From Methylocystis bryophila (GTDB lineage: Bacteria; Pseudomonadota; Alphaproteobacteria; Rhizobiales; Beijerinckiaceae): a stretch of DNA of 64,000 bases. Below are positions 51,838 through 60,048 of the stretch, one piece after another (position 1 is the first letter of the stretch; every line of letters starts with the position of its first letter). The stretch lies in assembly GCF_027925445.1 (NCBI RefSeq), contig NZ_AP027149.1:4476501-4540500 (forward strand). The letters are read 5' to 3'. The notes under the pieces are model-generated. The model had not been told where the DNA came from and searched no databases. It worked only from the letters and a program-made list of their open reading frames with translations. The translations under genes were made by a program, and so were the position numbers.

Positions 51838-53103
51838 ATGATCTTTCCTCACCTGCGCCGCGCGGCGCTCAGCATTTTCCTGGCCGCGCTGGTCGCCGGC
51901 TCGATTCTCTCGATCGCCCGCGCTTGGGCTGGCGACGCCTATGCATGGACGCAGTTCGTCGCCGAAGGCGTCGAGGCGCGCGCCGTCACCGAGCAGGCGG
52001 AATGTCCTAAGGCCACGATCGACGGGCGGGTCACCCCGATGACCCTGCGCGCGGGCCCAAGCGAGGCCTTTCCGCTGCGAGTCTGCGCCATCGCGATCCC
52101 TCGCGACGCCAAGGAAGCCGCGATCGCGGAGCGCCCGCTTCCCCTTCCGGTTGCGCCCACGAACCGCCTGCTGATCATCGGCGATACGGGCTGCCGCCTG
52201 CGCGCCCTGGCGCTGCAGAGCTGCAATGTGATGGCGGATTGGCCCTTCCGCCTCATCGCCGACGACTCGGCCGAAACGCGGCCGGACCTCGTGCTCCATG
52301 TCGGCGACTTGATCTATCGCGAGCAAGCCTGTCCCCGAGCGAACAAGGGCTGCGCCGGCTCGCCGCATGGCGACAATTGGGAGACCTGGAAGGCCGACTT
52401 TTTCGATCCGGCCCGCGCGCTGCTCGAGACCGCGCCCTTCGTCTTCGTGCGCGGCAATCACGAGGACTGCAACCGCAATCACGAAGGCTGGCGACGCTTC
52501 GTGAGCGCTTATCCCTATGAGGCGAGCGCGGCCTGCAACATTCAGGAGGCGCCCTATCGGGTCGATCTGGGCGGCGTGACTCTCGCCGTGCTCGACGTCA
52601 CGCGCGCCGAGGACCGCGCCGTCGACTGGACGCTCGCGCCACTCTTCAAGCAGCAGTTCGCGGCGCTCGCCGACATCAAGGGCCCGTTGTGGATCGCGAT
52701 GCACAAGCCGATCTACGGCTCCATTCGCGTGAAGGACGGGATCAGCATCGGCGACAACAAGACGCTCGTCGAAGCGGCGCGGGGCGCTCTCGCGCCCAAT
52801 ATCGAGGCCGTGCTCGCAGGCCATCTGCATCTCTTCGAAGCCCTGAGCTTCACGCAGGACCTTCCCGCGCAAATCATTGCGGGGTCAGGCGGCGACATGC
52901 TCGACTCCATGCCTTTGAAGCTCGCGGGGCTCACGCTTGGCGACGCGACGGTGGAGACCGGCCGTGGCGTCGCGGGCGTCTATGGCTTCGCGCTCTTGGA
53001 GCGCGGCGACGGCGACTGGCGCCTGACCGAATATGACACGCATGGGAAGGCGCTGGTCCGTTGCGCCCTGCGCGGACGCAAGCTCGCCTGCGAAGGCGAG
53101 TGA
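51838..53103 (+). CDS. Exported calcineurin-like metallophosphoesterase
   Basis: A 421-residue protein with an N-terminal signal or anchor (ALSIFLAALVAGSILSIARAWA). It carries the full set of metallophosphoesterase motifs: LIIGDTGCR, LVLHVGDLIYRE, FVRGNHEDCNR, WIAMHKPIYG and AVLAGHLHLFEAL, giving the Asp/Asn/His ligands for two metals. It should hydrolyse a phosphoester outside the cytoplasm. Cys pairs near ACPRANKGCAG could form disulfides. AGGAG lies 8 nt before the chosen ATG. Confidence 0.88.
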   Translation: MIFPHLRRAALSIFLAALVAGSILSIARAWAGDAYAWTQFVAEGVEARAVTEQAECPKATIDGRVTPMTLRAGPSEAFPLRVCAIAIPRDAKEAAIAERPLPLPVAPTNRLLIIGDTGCRLRALALQSCNVMADWPFRLIADDSAETRPDLVLHVGDLIYREQACPRANKGCAGSPHGDNWETWKADFFDPARALLETAPFVFVRGNHEDCNRNHEGWRRFVSAYPYEASAACNIQEAPYRVDLGGVTLAVLDVTRAEDRAVDWTLAPLFKQQFAALADIKGPLWIAMHKPIYGSIRVKDGISIGDNKTLVEAARGALAPNIEAVLAGHLHLFEALSFTQDLPAQIIAGSGGDMLDSMPLKLAGLTLGDATVETGRGVAGVYGFALLERGDGDWRLTEYDTHGKALVRCALRGRKLACEGE

Positions 53104-53119
53104 GGAGCCCCCGAGCTTC

Positions 53120-53232
53120 TTAAAGCGCGCCCCATCGCGTGGAATCACGCGATCGAAAAGGACTCTCTTCAAATCAGAGACTAAGAGCATGTCCTTATCG
53201 GAAAACCGCTTCGCACTTTTCCGGGACATGCT
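53120..53232 (-). repeat. Types D and C palindromic repeats abutting the pyruvate-kinase-like stop codon
   Basis: Type D (CCCCATCGCGTGGAATCACGCGATCG) is followed by a well-preserved type C terminal hairpin (about 53187-53232). It ends at the TAG of the minus-strand gene. Confidence 0.85.
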
Positions 53233-54705
53233 CTAGCCCCAGGCGGAGAGCCGCGCGAAGCGCGCAAATTTCTTGATGTGGTGGCGATCCATGCGGGTCA
53301 AGATGTCGCGCAGGAGGGCGACGGCGTCGACGACATGCGGCCCCTTGTTCAGCATCACGCAGTCGGCGCGCTGCGCCATGGCCGCGTCGGTCGTCTCGGC
53401 CCGGCTGAACACGCCCTCCTTGACATATTGATCCAGCACCTGCGTCGCCCAGATCACGGGCGCATGCGCGGCCTCGCAGAGCCAGAGCAGCTCTTCCTGA
53501 ATTTCCGACAGACGTGCGAAACCGAGCTCCACGGCGAGATCGCCTCTGGCGATCATGACCGCGGTCGGATGGCGCTTCGCGGATTGGATGATGAGTTGCG
53601 GGAGATTGCGCACGGCGAGCGGCGTTTCAATCTTCAAGATGAGCGGCTGCGGCGGCGCGTCGCCGCGGCGGCTCGCCAGATGATCCTGGAGCAATTCGAC
53701 GTCCGAGACCCGCTGCACGAAGGAATAGCCGACGAGATCGGCATGTTGCGCGACGAAGTCGAGATCGACGATGTCCTTGGGCGTCAGCGGCGAGAGATCG
53801 AGCTCGGTCGAGGGAAAGTTCAAGCCTTTCTCGAGCTTCAGCCGCACGCCCTTGAGCCGGGCGGAGAAAATCGCGAGCTCCGCCGCGCCCTCGCTTCTCG
53901 CGACGACTTTCGCGCCAATCTTGCCGTCATCGATCCAGACCTCCGCGCCCGGCTCGAGAAGATTTACGATCTCGGGAAAGCTCGGCTCGATCGCGATGGC
54001 GCCATTGGGCTCCGCATCGAGATTTTGCAGGAGCTTCAGGCGATCTCCCTTATGCGCCCGATATTTTTTGGCGCATCTCAGCTTCTCGACCCGGCATTTC
54101 GGCCCGGCGACATCCATCAGCACGCGGCAGCCGACGCCGAGCTCTTGTTCGGCGGCCCTGACATTGGCGATCATCGTCGCCCAGGCCGTCGCATCGTCAT
54201 GGGCGCAATTGATGCGGGCGCAATCCATGCCCGCGGCGACAAGCCGCTTGACGAGGGAAGGGTCGGTCGCCGCTTCGCTGGGCAGCGTCGCCATGATGCG
54301 CGTATGCGGACCGGGGCGCGGCGGACCGAAGATCACGTCGCATTGGGCGAGAAGCGCGTCGTGGCCTGCGGCCATGGCTTGCGCCGACGGATAGGGCGCG
54401 TGAGGGCCTCCGCACAGGCGCTTGAGCGTCGCGATCAGCGCATCGAGCGCGTTCCGCGTGCGCGCCTCGCTTCGCCCGAGCGAGGAAAGGCCATAAGACG
54501 CCAGGCGCGATTGCAGCGCCGCAAGATCATGTTGGCGCAGGATCAGATAGTCCGCGAGATTGGCGGCGGCCTCGCCGCTCGCCTCCCAGGCCGCGAGCAA
54601 GCCCGGACTGCGCCGCTCGATGTCCTCGCGAAGCGCCGTCGTCTCTGCGAGAAGGCGCTGAAGGTCGTCGTCGTCGTCGCGTGCTGGGCTCTGGCGGTGG
54701 GACAT
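53233..54705 (-). CDS. Atypical pyruvate kinase-like protein
   Basis: A 490-residue protein. A helical N-terminal region of about 130 residues (DLQRLLAETTALREDIERRSPGLLAAWEASGEAAANLADYL) precedes a pyruvate kinase catalytic barrel. In the barrel are RIMATLPSEA, CARINCAHDDA, MDVAGPKCRVEKL, IWIDDGKIG-like VWIDDGKIGAKVV, SFVQRVSDVE, LILKIETPLAVRNLPQLI (catalytic Lys), MIARGDLAVELG and WATQVLDQYVKEG. The usual VMLSAESA is VMLNKGPH, and the C-terminal regulatory domain is absent. It may use another phosphoenol substrate or be a divergent isoenzyme. glpK lies 147 bp upstream on the same strand. Confidence 0.75.
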   Translation of the reverse strand: MSHRQSPARDDDDDLQRLLAETTALREDIERRSPGLLAAWEASGEAAANLADYLILRQHDLAALQSRLASYGLSSLGRSEARTRNALDALIATLKRLCGGPHAPYPSAQAMAAGHDALLAQCDVIFGPPRPGPHTRIMATLPSEAATDPSLVKRLVAAGMDCARINCAHDDATAWATMIANVRAAEQELGVGCRVLMDVAGPKCRVEKLRCAKKYRAHKGDRLKLLQNLDAEPNGAIAIEPSFPEIVNLLEPGAEVWIDDGKIGAKVVARSEGAAELAIFSARLKGVRLKLEKGLNFPSTELDLSPLTPKDIVDLDFVAQHADLVGYSFVQRVSDVELLQDHLASRRGDAPPQPLILKIETPLAVRNLPQLIIQSAKRHPTAVMIARGDLAVELGFARLSEIQEELLWLCEAAHAPVIWATQVLDQYVKEGVFSRAETTDAAMAQRADCVMLNKGPHVVDAVALLRDILTRMDRHHIKKFARFARLSAWG

Positions 54706-54852
54706 TCGCTTTGGGGCCTGCTGGGGGGGGGCGAGAAAAACGGGGTGCGAGACGACTCTTCTGGTCTGTTGTGACAGTCGTGTAACAGGGCTTCCCGCCG
54801 AGCGGGATTTCCGCCCCAATTTTCGATCGGGGTGGCGTCGCTTTCGTGCAGG

Positions 54853-56337
54853 TCAACTCTCCCAGCCGAGCGAGCGTTCGACGGCTTTCTCCCAACCCTG
54901 GAACAGCCGGGCGCGCTCCGCCTCGCCCATGCCGGGGCTCCAACGTTTGGCGCAACGCCAATGCGCGGCGATGTCCGCCTCGCTTTTCCAGAAGCCGACA
55001 GCAAGACCCGCGGCGTAGGCGGCGCCCAGGGCCGTCGTCTCAATACTCTTGGGCCGCGCCAGCGGCGCGTTCAGAATGTCGGCTTGAAACTGCATCAAGA
55101 GATCGTTCTCGGTCATGCCGCCGTCGACGCGCAGCTCGAGCAGCGGCGCGCCGGCGTCCTCCGCCATCGCTCGGGCGAGCTCCTGCGTTTGGAAAGCCGC
55201 AGCCTCGAGCGCGGCGCGCGCGATATGCGCCTTGGTTGAGAACAGCGTCAGGCCGGCGATCAAGCCGCGCGCGTCGGCTCGCCAGCGCGGCGCGTAGAGC
55301 CCCGAGAAGGCCGGCACGAAATAGACGCCGCCATTGTCCGGGACGCTCTTTGCCAAGGGCTCGATCTCCTCACTGCTTCGAATCAAGCCCAGATTGTCGC
55401 GCAGCCACTGCGTCAGCGCGCCGGCGATCGCGACGGAGCCCTCCAGCGCATAGACGGGCGGCGAGGAGCCGAGCTTATAGCCGAGCGTCGTGATGAGTCC
55501 GCGTTGCGAGGCCCGCGGCGACAGGCCTGTGTTCATCAGCAGGAAGCAGCCGGTGCCATAGGTGTTCTTCGCCTGCCCGGGCGCGAGGCAGGCTTGGCCG
55601 AGGAGCGCCGCCTGCTGGTCGCCGAGCGCGCCGGCGAGCGGGACGCCTTCGAGCGGCGCGGCGCAGGCGCCGTAAACCTCGCTCGAAGCGCAGATCTTCG
55701 GCAGGCAGGCGCGCGGAATGTCGAAGTAGCGCAGCAGCTCCTCGTCCCAATCCAGCGTTTCGAGACTCATGAGCAGCGTCCGCGACGCATTGGTCGCGTC
55801 GGTGAGATGTCGGCCGCCCGTGAAGTTCCAGATGAGCCAGGAGTCGACGGTCCCGAACAGGACCGAGCCGCGCTCCGCGCGCGCTCTCGCCTCGGGAACA
55901 TTCTCGAACAGCCAAACGAGCTTCAGCGCGCTGAAATAGCTCGCGAGCGGCAGCCCAGTCTTCTCGCGCAAGCGTTTAGCGAAGCCGTCACGGGAAAATC
56001 TCTCGACGAGCGGCTCGACGCGCGTGTCCATCCACACGATGGCGTTGTGGAGCGGCGCGCCGGTCTCCTTGTCCCAGAGCAACGTCGTCTCGCGCTGATT
56101 CGTGACGCCGACAGCCGCGAGATCGGCGGCGCTGAGCCCCGCCTTGGCCAGTGCGCCTTCGATGGTCGCAACCGTGTTGCGCCAGATTTCTGTCGCGTCA
56201 TGCTCGACCCATCCGGGCTTGGGGCAGATCTGCGCGTGCTCCCGGCGATCGAGCGTCACGACGTCGCCCGCGTCGTCAAAGATGATGAAGCGCGTCGAGG
56301 TGGTGCCCTGATCGATGGCGCCGATGAAACCCGTCAT
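54853..56337 (-). CDS. glpK: Glycerol kinase
   Basis: A 494-residue FGGY-family kinase that phosphorylates glycerol to glycerol-3-phosphate. Landmarks: FIGAIDQGTTSTRFIIFD at the N-terminus, WRNTVATIEGAL, VTNQRETTLLWDKETGAPLHNAIVWMDTR, KLVWLFENVPEARARA, LGDQQAALLGQACLAPGQAKNTYGTGCFLLMNTG and ELRVDGGMTENDLLMQFQADIL. It is full length. No glycerol facilitator (glpF) or glpD is adjacent. The pyruvate-kinase-like gene follows on the same strand. Confidence 0.96.
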   Translation of the reverse strand: MTGFIGAIDQGTTSTRFIIFDDAGDVVTLDRREHAQICPKPGWVEHDATEIWRNTVATIEGALAKAGLSAADLAAVGVTNQRETTLLWDKETGAPLHNAIVWMDTRVEPLVERFSRDGFAKRLREKTGLPLASYFSALKLVWLFENVPEARARAERGSVLFGTVDSWLIWNFTGGRHLTDATNASRTLLMSLETLDWDEELLRYFDIPRACLPKICASSEVYGACAAPLEGVPLAGALGDQQAALLGQACLAPGQAKNTYGTGCFLLMNTGLSPRASQRGLITTLGYKLGSSPPVYALEGSVAIAGALTQWLRDNLGLIRSSEEIEPLAKSVPDNGGVYFVPAFSGLYAPRWRADARGLIAGLTLFSTKAHIARAALEAAAFQTQELARAMAEDAGAPLLELRVDGGMTENDLLMQFQADILNAPLARPKSIETTALGAAYAAGLAVGFWKSEADIAAHWRCAKRWSPGMGEAERARLFQGWEKAVERSLGWES

Positions 56338-56589
56338 GAACTCTGCCCTTTGCCTGCTGTCCGCGACTCTTCAAACGATGACTCCCTTACGCGCGGGGTC
56401 AAGCGGGCGCCAGGCGTCCGCATTCGGCCCTGACGGGCTAAGGGGTGTGGCGAAAGGGCGACAGTCATGGGGAATTTTCGCGTCGACGCCGCGAAAGTGG
56501 AAAAACCCCTTGTCAGCGCCCGCGAATGGCGGCATCTAACGACTCGCCCAAATCGCACGTGCCTGTGGTCGTGTGTCGGTCGGCGGGGA

Positions 56590-57009
56590 TCCGGACAAGA
56601 GGCCGGTTAACCGCCGTTAAAAAACCGGCAGCCGGAGGCGAACCGGCGAACTCCGTTTCTGCGGAGGATCGCGACTTAAAGCAACGACGGACCGGGCTTT
56701 TTCGTCTCGGTCGGCCCTCCAAAGGCCGACGTGCTGAAGAGGCTTGTCTTTCTTGCCGGGCGTGCGGATCGGGAATCATCCCCTTCCAAACGATGGCCAT
56801 CCGTGAACGACGCGTAAGGCGCGATCAACGCCTTTGCTCGTTTTCGTCTGGCCACGGCGCATCGTCGGATCGAAGTCTTCCCGCTTCGATCCATGGGTCG
56901 CTGATGCTCATCGTCCTTCGCGTCTCCAACGCGCGAGGGCGAAGGACGTCGGCTATCCGTCGAAGCCACTCGTGCGGCGCGAGAGCGCGCCGGTCATGGG
57001 GATGCCGCG
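56590..57009 (+). ncRNA. Structured 5' leader of ornithine decarboxylase (possible speF-type motif)
   Basis: About 420 nt directly upstream of the decarboxylase gene lack an ORF but hold several stable stems. GCCGGTT pairs with AACCGGC (56602-56608 with 56623-56629). GGATCGAAG pairs with CTTCGATCC (56867-56875 with 56884-56892). CGTCCTTCGC pairs with GCGAAGGACG (56912-56921 with 56939-56948). Long structured leaders called the speF motif are known upstream of ornithine decarboxylase genes in alphaproteobacteria. The position and length fit, but I could not match the consensus itself. The stretch at 56338-56589 holds the glpK promoter and nothing else recognised. Confidence 0.5.
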
Positions 57010-58152
57010 ATGACCGAACGTATCCAAGAATTCCTGCGCGCCCGCCGACGCGAAGGCCGTGACAACGGACCCTGCCTCGTCGTCGATCTCGACGTCGTGC
57101 GCGATAACTATCGCGACTTCTCGCGGGCGCTGCCTGACACGCGCGTCTATTACGCCGTGAAGGCCAACCCGGCGCCCGAGGTGCTCTCGCTCCTCGCCTC
57201 GCTGGGCTCTTCCTTCGACACGGCTTCAGTCGCCGAGATCGAATTGGCGCTGGCGGCCGGCGCCTCGCCGGAACGCATCAGCTTCGGCAATACGATCAAG
57301 AAGGAGCGCGACGTCGCGCGCGCTTATCAGCTTGGCGTTCGGCTCTTTGCGGTCGACAGCGAAGCCGAGGTCGAGAAGATCGCGCGCGTCGCGCCGAGGT
57401 CGAAGGTCTTCTGCCGCATTCTCTGCGACGGCTCGGGCGCCGAATGGCCGCTGTCGCGCAAGTTCGGCTGCGCGCCCGAGATGGCGCCGCGCGTGCTCGA
57501 GCTCGCGCAAGCCAACGGCCTCATCGCTTATGGGCTTTCCTTCCATGTCGGCTCGCAGCAGCCAAACCCGCGCATGTGGGACAAAGCCCTCGAGTCCTGC
57601 GCGAATATTTTTCGCGAGCTCGCCGAGCGCGGCGTTTATCTGCAGATGGTCAATCTCGGCGGCGGTTTTCCGACGCGCTACCTCAAGTCCGTTCCGAAGG
57701 TGAGAATCTACGGCAACGCGATCTTCCGCGCGCTGTCGAAGCACTTCGGCAATCGGCTGCCGGAGACGATCATCGAGCCCGGTCGCGGCATGGTCGGCAA
57801 CGCCGGAATCATCGAGGCGGAGGTCGTGCTGATTTCGAAAAAATCGGACGACGATCCGCTGCGCTGGGTCTTCCTGGATATCGGCAAGTTCAACGGGCTC
57901 GCCGAGACGACCGACGAGATGATCCGCTACCCGATCCGCACGCCTGTCGACGGCGCCGCGGTGGGTCCTTGCGTGATCGCCGGCCCGAGCTGCGACTCTG
58001 TCGATATTCTCTACGAGAAGACGCCCTATGAGCTTCCGGTCAGCCTGGAGATCGGCGCCAAGGTGCTCATCGAGGGGACGGGCGCCTATACGACGACGTA
58101 CTCTTCGATCGCCTTCAACGGCTTTCCGCCGCTCGAGGCCTATGTGATCTGA
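57010..58152 (+). CDS. Ornithine decarboxylase (fold III PLP enzyme)
   Basis: A 380-residue enzyme of the eukaryotic-type (alanine-racemase-fold) decarboxylase family, making putrescine from ornithine, or cadaverine if it also accepts lysine. PLP-binding Lys lies in VYYAVKANPAPEVL. Further marks are GSSFDTASVAEIELAL, ISFGNTIKKERDVARAY, YGLSFHVGSQQ, MVNLGGGFPTRY, EPGRGMVGNAG, the catalytic Cys in GPSCDSVDILYEK and the Tyr/Phe end ITYSS-like TTYSSIAFNGF. It is probably controlled through the structured leader upstream. A hairpin after the stop may terminate it. Confidence 0.93.
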   Translation: MTERIQEFLRARRREGRDNGPCLVVDLDVVRDNYRDFSRALPDTRVYYAVKANPAPEVLSLLASLGSSFDTASVAEIELALAAGASPERISFGNTIKKERDVARAYQLGVRLFAVDSEAEVEKIARVAPRSKVFCRILCDGSGAEWPLSRKFGCAPEMAPRVLELAQANGLIAYGLSFHVGSQQPNPRMWDKALESCANIFRELAERGVYLQMVNLGGGFPTRYLKSVPKVRIYGNAIFRALSKHFGNRLPETIIEPGRGMVGNAGIIEAEVVLISKKSDDDPLRWVFLDIGKFNGLAETTDEMIRYPIRTPVDGAAVGPCVIAGPSCDSVDILYEKTPYELPVSLEIGAKVLIEGTGAYTTTYSSIAFNGFPPLEAYVI

Positions 58153-58184
58153 GCGGCGGCGGCGGGCGAAACTCGGCGGTCGCG

Positions 58185-58204
58185 AAGGGAGCCACGGCTC
58201 CCTT
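58185..58204 (+). terminator. Hairpin downstream of ornithine decarboxylase
   Basis: AAGGGAGCC and GGCTCCCTT form a perfect stem around a minimal loop, 32 bp after the stop codon. Only TTGT follows, so termination strength is uncertain. Confidence 0.5.
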
Positions 58205-58353
58205 GTAAAGCCAACGCGCTCTCGCGTGTCGACAGACGCTCGCGCGGGTCGCTGCGGCGCAAGGCTCCCGGCTTCTGGTTCTCCGTGAACTCGACCGGTC
58301 GCCGTCGCCTCCGCTCGCCTCGTGTCGGAATCTTTGGGTTGCGTCAGATCATA

Positions 58354-58373
58354 ATATCCTGTATTCTGGATAT
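58354..58373. promoter_or_regulatory. Putative ArsR operator
   Basis: ATATCC (58354-58359) and GGATAT (58368-58373) form an inverted repeat with an 8-bp spacer in an AT-rich patch that ends exactly at the arsR ATG. Autorepression by ArsR through such a site is typical. The position leaves almost no room for a ribosome binding site. Confidence 0.55.
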
Positions 58374-58730
58374 ATGGATAATATCGAAGCCATAGCCGCT
58401 CTCGCCGCGCTCGCGCAGACCACGCGGCTCGACACTTTCCGCCTGCTCGTCGCCCGAGAGCCGGACGGCGTTCCCGCAGGCGAGCTCGCGCGCCTCGTGG
58501 CCGTGCCGCAAAACACCATGTCCGCGCATCTGAGCATTCTTGCCCGCGCCGGACTCGTGAGTAGCGAGCGCCAGAGCCGTTCGATCATCTACCGCGCCAA
58601 TCTCGCGCGCTTGCGTGAGCTGACGCTGTTCCTGCTCAAAGATTGCTGCGGCGGGCGTCCCGAGGTCTGTGCGCCGCTCCTCACCGATCTCGCCCCCTGC
58701 TGCTCATCCAAGGAGAGCGCCCATGACTGA
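58374..58730 (+). CDS. arsR: ArsR-family arsenic-responsive repressor
   Basis: A 118-residue winged-helix repressor. The DNA-binding helix region is GELARLVAVPQNTMSAHLSILARAGLVSSERQSRSIIYRANLARL. Candidate As(III) ligands are clustered Cys near the C-terminus (DCCGGRPEVC, PCCSS) rather than in the alpha3 helix, as in the ArsR2 subgroup. It opens an operon of eight same-strand genes and should be released from DNA by arsenite. The following arsC starts 8 bp before its stop. Confidence 0.93.
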   Translation: MDNIEAIAALAALAQTTRLDTFRLLVAREPDGVPAGELARLVAVPQNTMSAHLSILARAGLVSSERQSRSIIYRANLARLRELTLFLLKDCCGGRPEVCAPLLTDLAPCCSSKESAHD

Positions 58731-59238
58731 TCGCATCTACAACGTGTTGTTTCTTTGCACCGGCAACGCCGCGCGCTCGATCCTCGCCGAGAGCATTCTG
58801 CGCAAAGAAGGCGTGGGACGCTTCAACGCCTTCTCGGCGGGCAGCCACCCCAAGGGGACGGTAAATCCCATCGCGCTCCAGACGCTCGCGGCGCACGGCT
58901 ACCCCGTCGAAGGCGCACGCTCGAAAAGCTGGAGCGAATTCGCTGGGCCCGGCGCGCTCAAAATGGATTTCGTGTTCACGGTCTGCGACAACGCCGCCGG
59001 CGAAGCCTGCCCTTACTGGCCGGGGCAACCGACGACCGCGCACTGGGGCATAGAGGACCCGGCGGCGGTCGAGGGAACCGATATTGAGAAGCAACGCGCC
59101 TTCAATCTCGCGTTCCGCTACCTCCGCAACCGCATCACTCAATTCACGGCGCTGCCGATAAGCAGCCTCGACAGGCTGACTTTGGGGAATCGCCTGCGCG
59201 AAATCGGCGAAGGCGAAGGCGCGACGCGCGCGGCGTAG
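58723..59238 (+). CDS. arsC: Arsenate reductase, low-molecular-weight phosphatase type
   Basis: A 171-residue protein of the LMW-phosphatase/thioredoxin-type arsenate reductase family. The nucleophile loop is CTGNAARS (CX5R) near residue 12; FSAGSHPKGTVNPIALQTL and KMDFVFTVCDNAAGEACPYWPGQPTTAHWGIEDPA follow, with the second Cys in VCDNAAGEAC. It reduces arsenate to arsenite for export. Its ATG overlaps the arsR stop codon, so translation is coupled. A second, unrelated arsenate reductase follows. Confidence 0.92.
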   Translation: MTDRIYNVLFLCTGNAARSILAESILRKEGVGRFNAFSAGSHPKGTVNPIALQTLAAHGYPVEGARSKSWSEFAGPGALKMDFVFTVCDNAAGEACPYWPGQPTTAHWGIEDPAAVEGTDIEKQRAFNLAFRYLRNRITQFTALPISSLDRLTLGNRLREIGEGEGATRAA

Positions 59239-59249
59239 AAGACGGACGC

Positions 59250-59672
59250 TTGAACGTGACCATCACCATCTACCACAACCCCGCCTGCGGCACCTCGCGC
59301 AATACGCTGGCGATGATCCGCCAGAGTGGCGAAGAGCCAGTCGTCATCGAATATCTGAAGGAGCCGCCGACGCGCGCGCGGCTTGTCGAGCTGCTGCAGT
59401 CCATGGGCATTTCCGCGCGTGCGCTGCTGCGCCAGAAGGGAACGCCTTACGAGGCGCTCGGCCTTGCCGATCCCAAATGGACGGATGACCAGCTCGTCGA
59501 CTTCATGATGGATCACCCGATCCTCATCAATCGCCCAATCGTCGTGACGCCGAAAGGCGCTCGGCTCTGCCGCCCGTCCGAGGTCGTGCTTGATATTCTA
59601 CCCAATCCGGACATTGGCGACTTCGCCAAAGAAGACGGCGAAGTCGTCACCGCCAAGCGCGCTCAATCCTGA
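59250..59672 (+). CDS. arsC: Arsenate reductase, glutaredoxin-dependent ArsC type
   Basis: A 140-residue thioredoxin-fold protein of the ArsC/Spx family. The catalytic Cys is in IYHNPACGTSRNTLAMI, followed by YLKEPPTRARLVELL, LLRQKGTPYEALGL and NRPIVVTPKGARLCRPSEVVLDIL, with the substrate-binding Arg residues of E. coli-plasmid-type ArsC. It uses glutathione and glutaredoxin, so this operon holds two chemically distinct arsenate reductases. The start is TTG at 59250 or GTG at 59256. Confidence 0.93.
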   Translation: MNVTITIYHNPACGTSRNTLAMIRQSGEEPVVIEYLKEPPTRARLVELLQSMGISARALLRQKGTPYEALGLADPKWTDDQLVDFMMDHPILINRPIVVTPKGARLCRPSEVVLDILPNPDIGDFAKEDGEVVTAKRAQS

Positions 59673-59682
59673 AAGGACTGAC

Positions 59683-60039
59683 ATGACGACCATTCAAGTC
59701 TTCGATCCCGCCCTTTGCTGCGGCACTGGCGTCTGCGGCGTCGATACCGATCAGGCGCTCGTCACCTTCGCGGCGGATGCGGATTGGGCGAAGCAGAACG
59801 GCGCGCGCATCGAGCGTTTCAACCTCGCGCAGCAACCCATGGCCTTCGCCGACAACGCCACGGTGAAGGCTTTTCTGGAGCGTTCGGGGCAGGAAGGCCT
59901 TCCGTTGATCCTTGTCGATGGCGACATCGCGCTCGCGGGTCGATACCCGAGTCGCACGGAACTCGCTCGTTGGGCGGGCGCAAATGAGACTGAAACGAAG
60001 CAAAGCGGATGCTGCGGCGGCAAGACCCCCTGCTGCTGA
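59683..60039 (+). CDS. arsD: Arsenite metallochaperone ArsD
   Basis: A 118-residue protein. The As(III)-binding Cys are in FDPALCCGTGVCGVD (the essential Cys12, Cys13 and Cys18 pattern). The body includes RIERFNLAQQPMAFADNATVKAFLERSGQEGLPLILVDGDIAL. Vicinal Cys pairs lie at the C-terminus (CCGGKTPCC). ArsD delivers arsenite to the ArsA ATPase, encoded 9 bp downstream. Confidence 0.94.
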   Translation: MTTIQVFDPALCCGTGVCGVDTDQALVTFAADADWAKQNGARIERFNLAQQPMAFADNATVKAFLERSGQEGLPLILVDGDIALAGRYPSRTELARWAGANETETKQSGCCGGKTPCC

Positions 60040-60048
60040 AAGCCCAAT

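Noticed and set aside
51313..52872. A 519-codon open frame on the minus strand
   Set aside because: It overlaps the DUF3047 and metallophosphoesterase genes in the wrong frame and strand and shows no domain.
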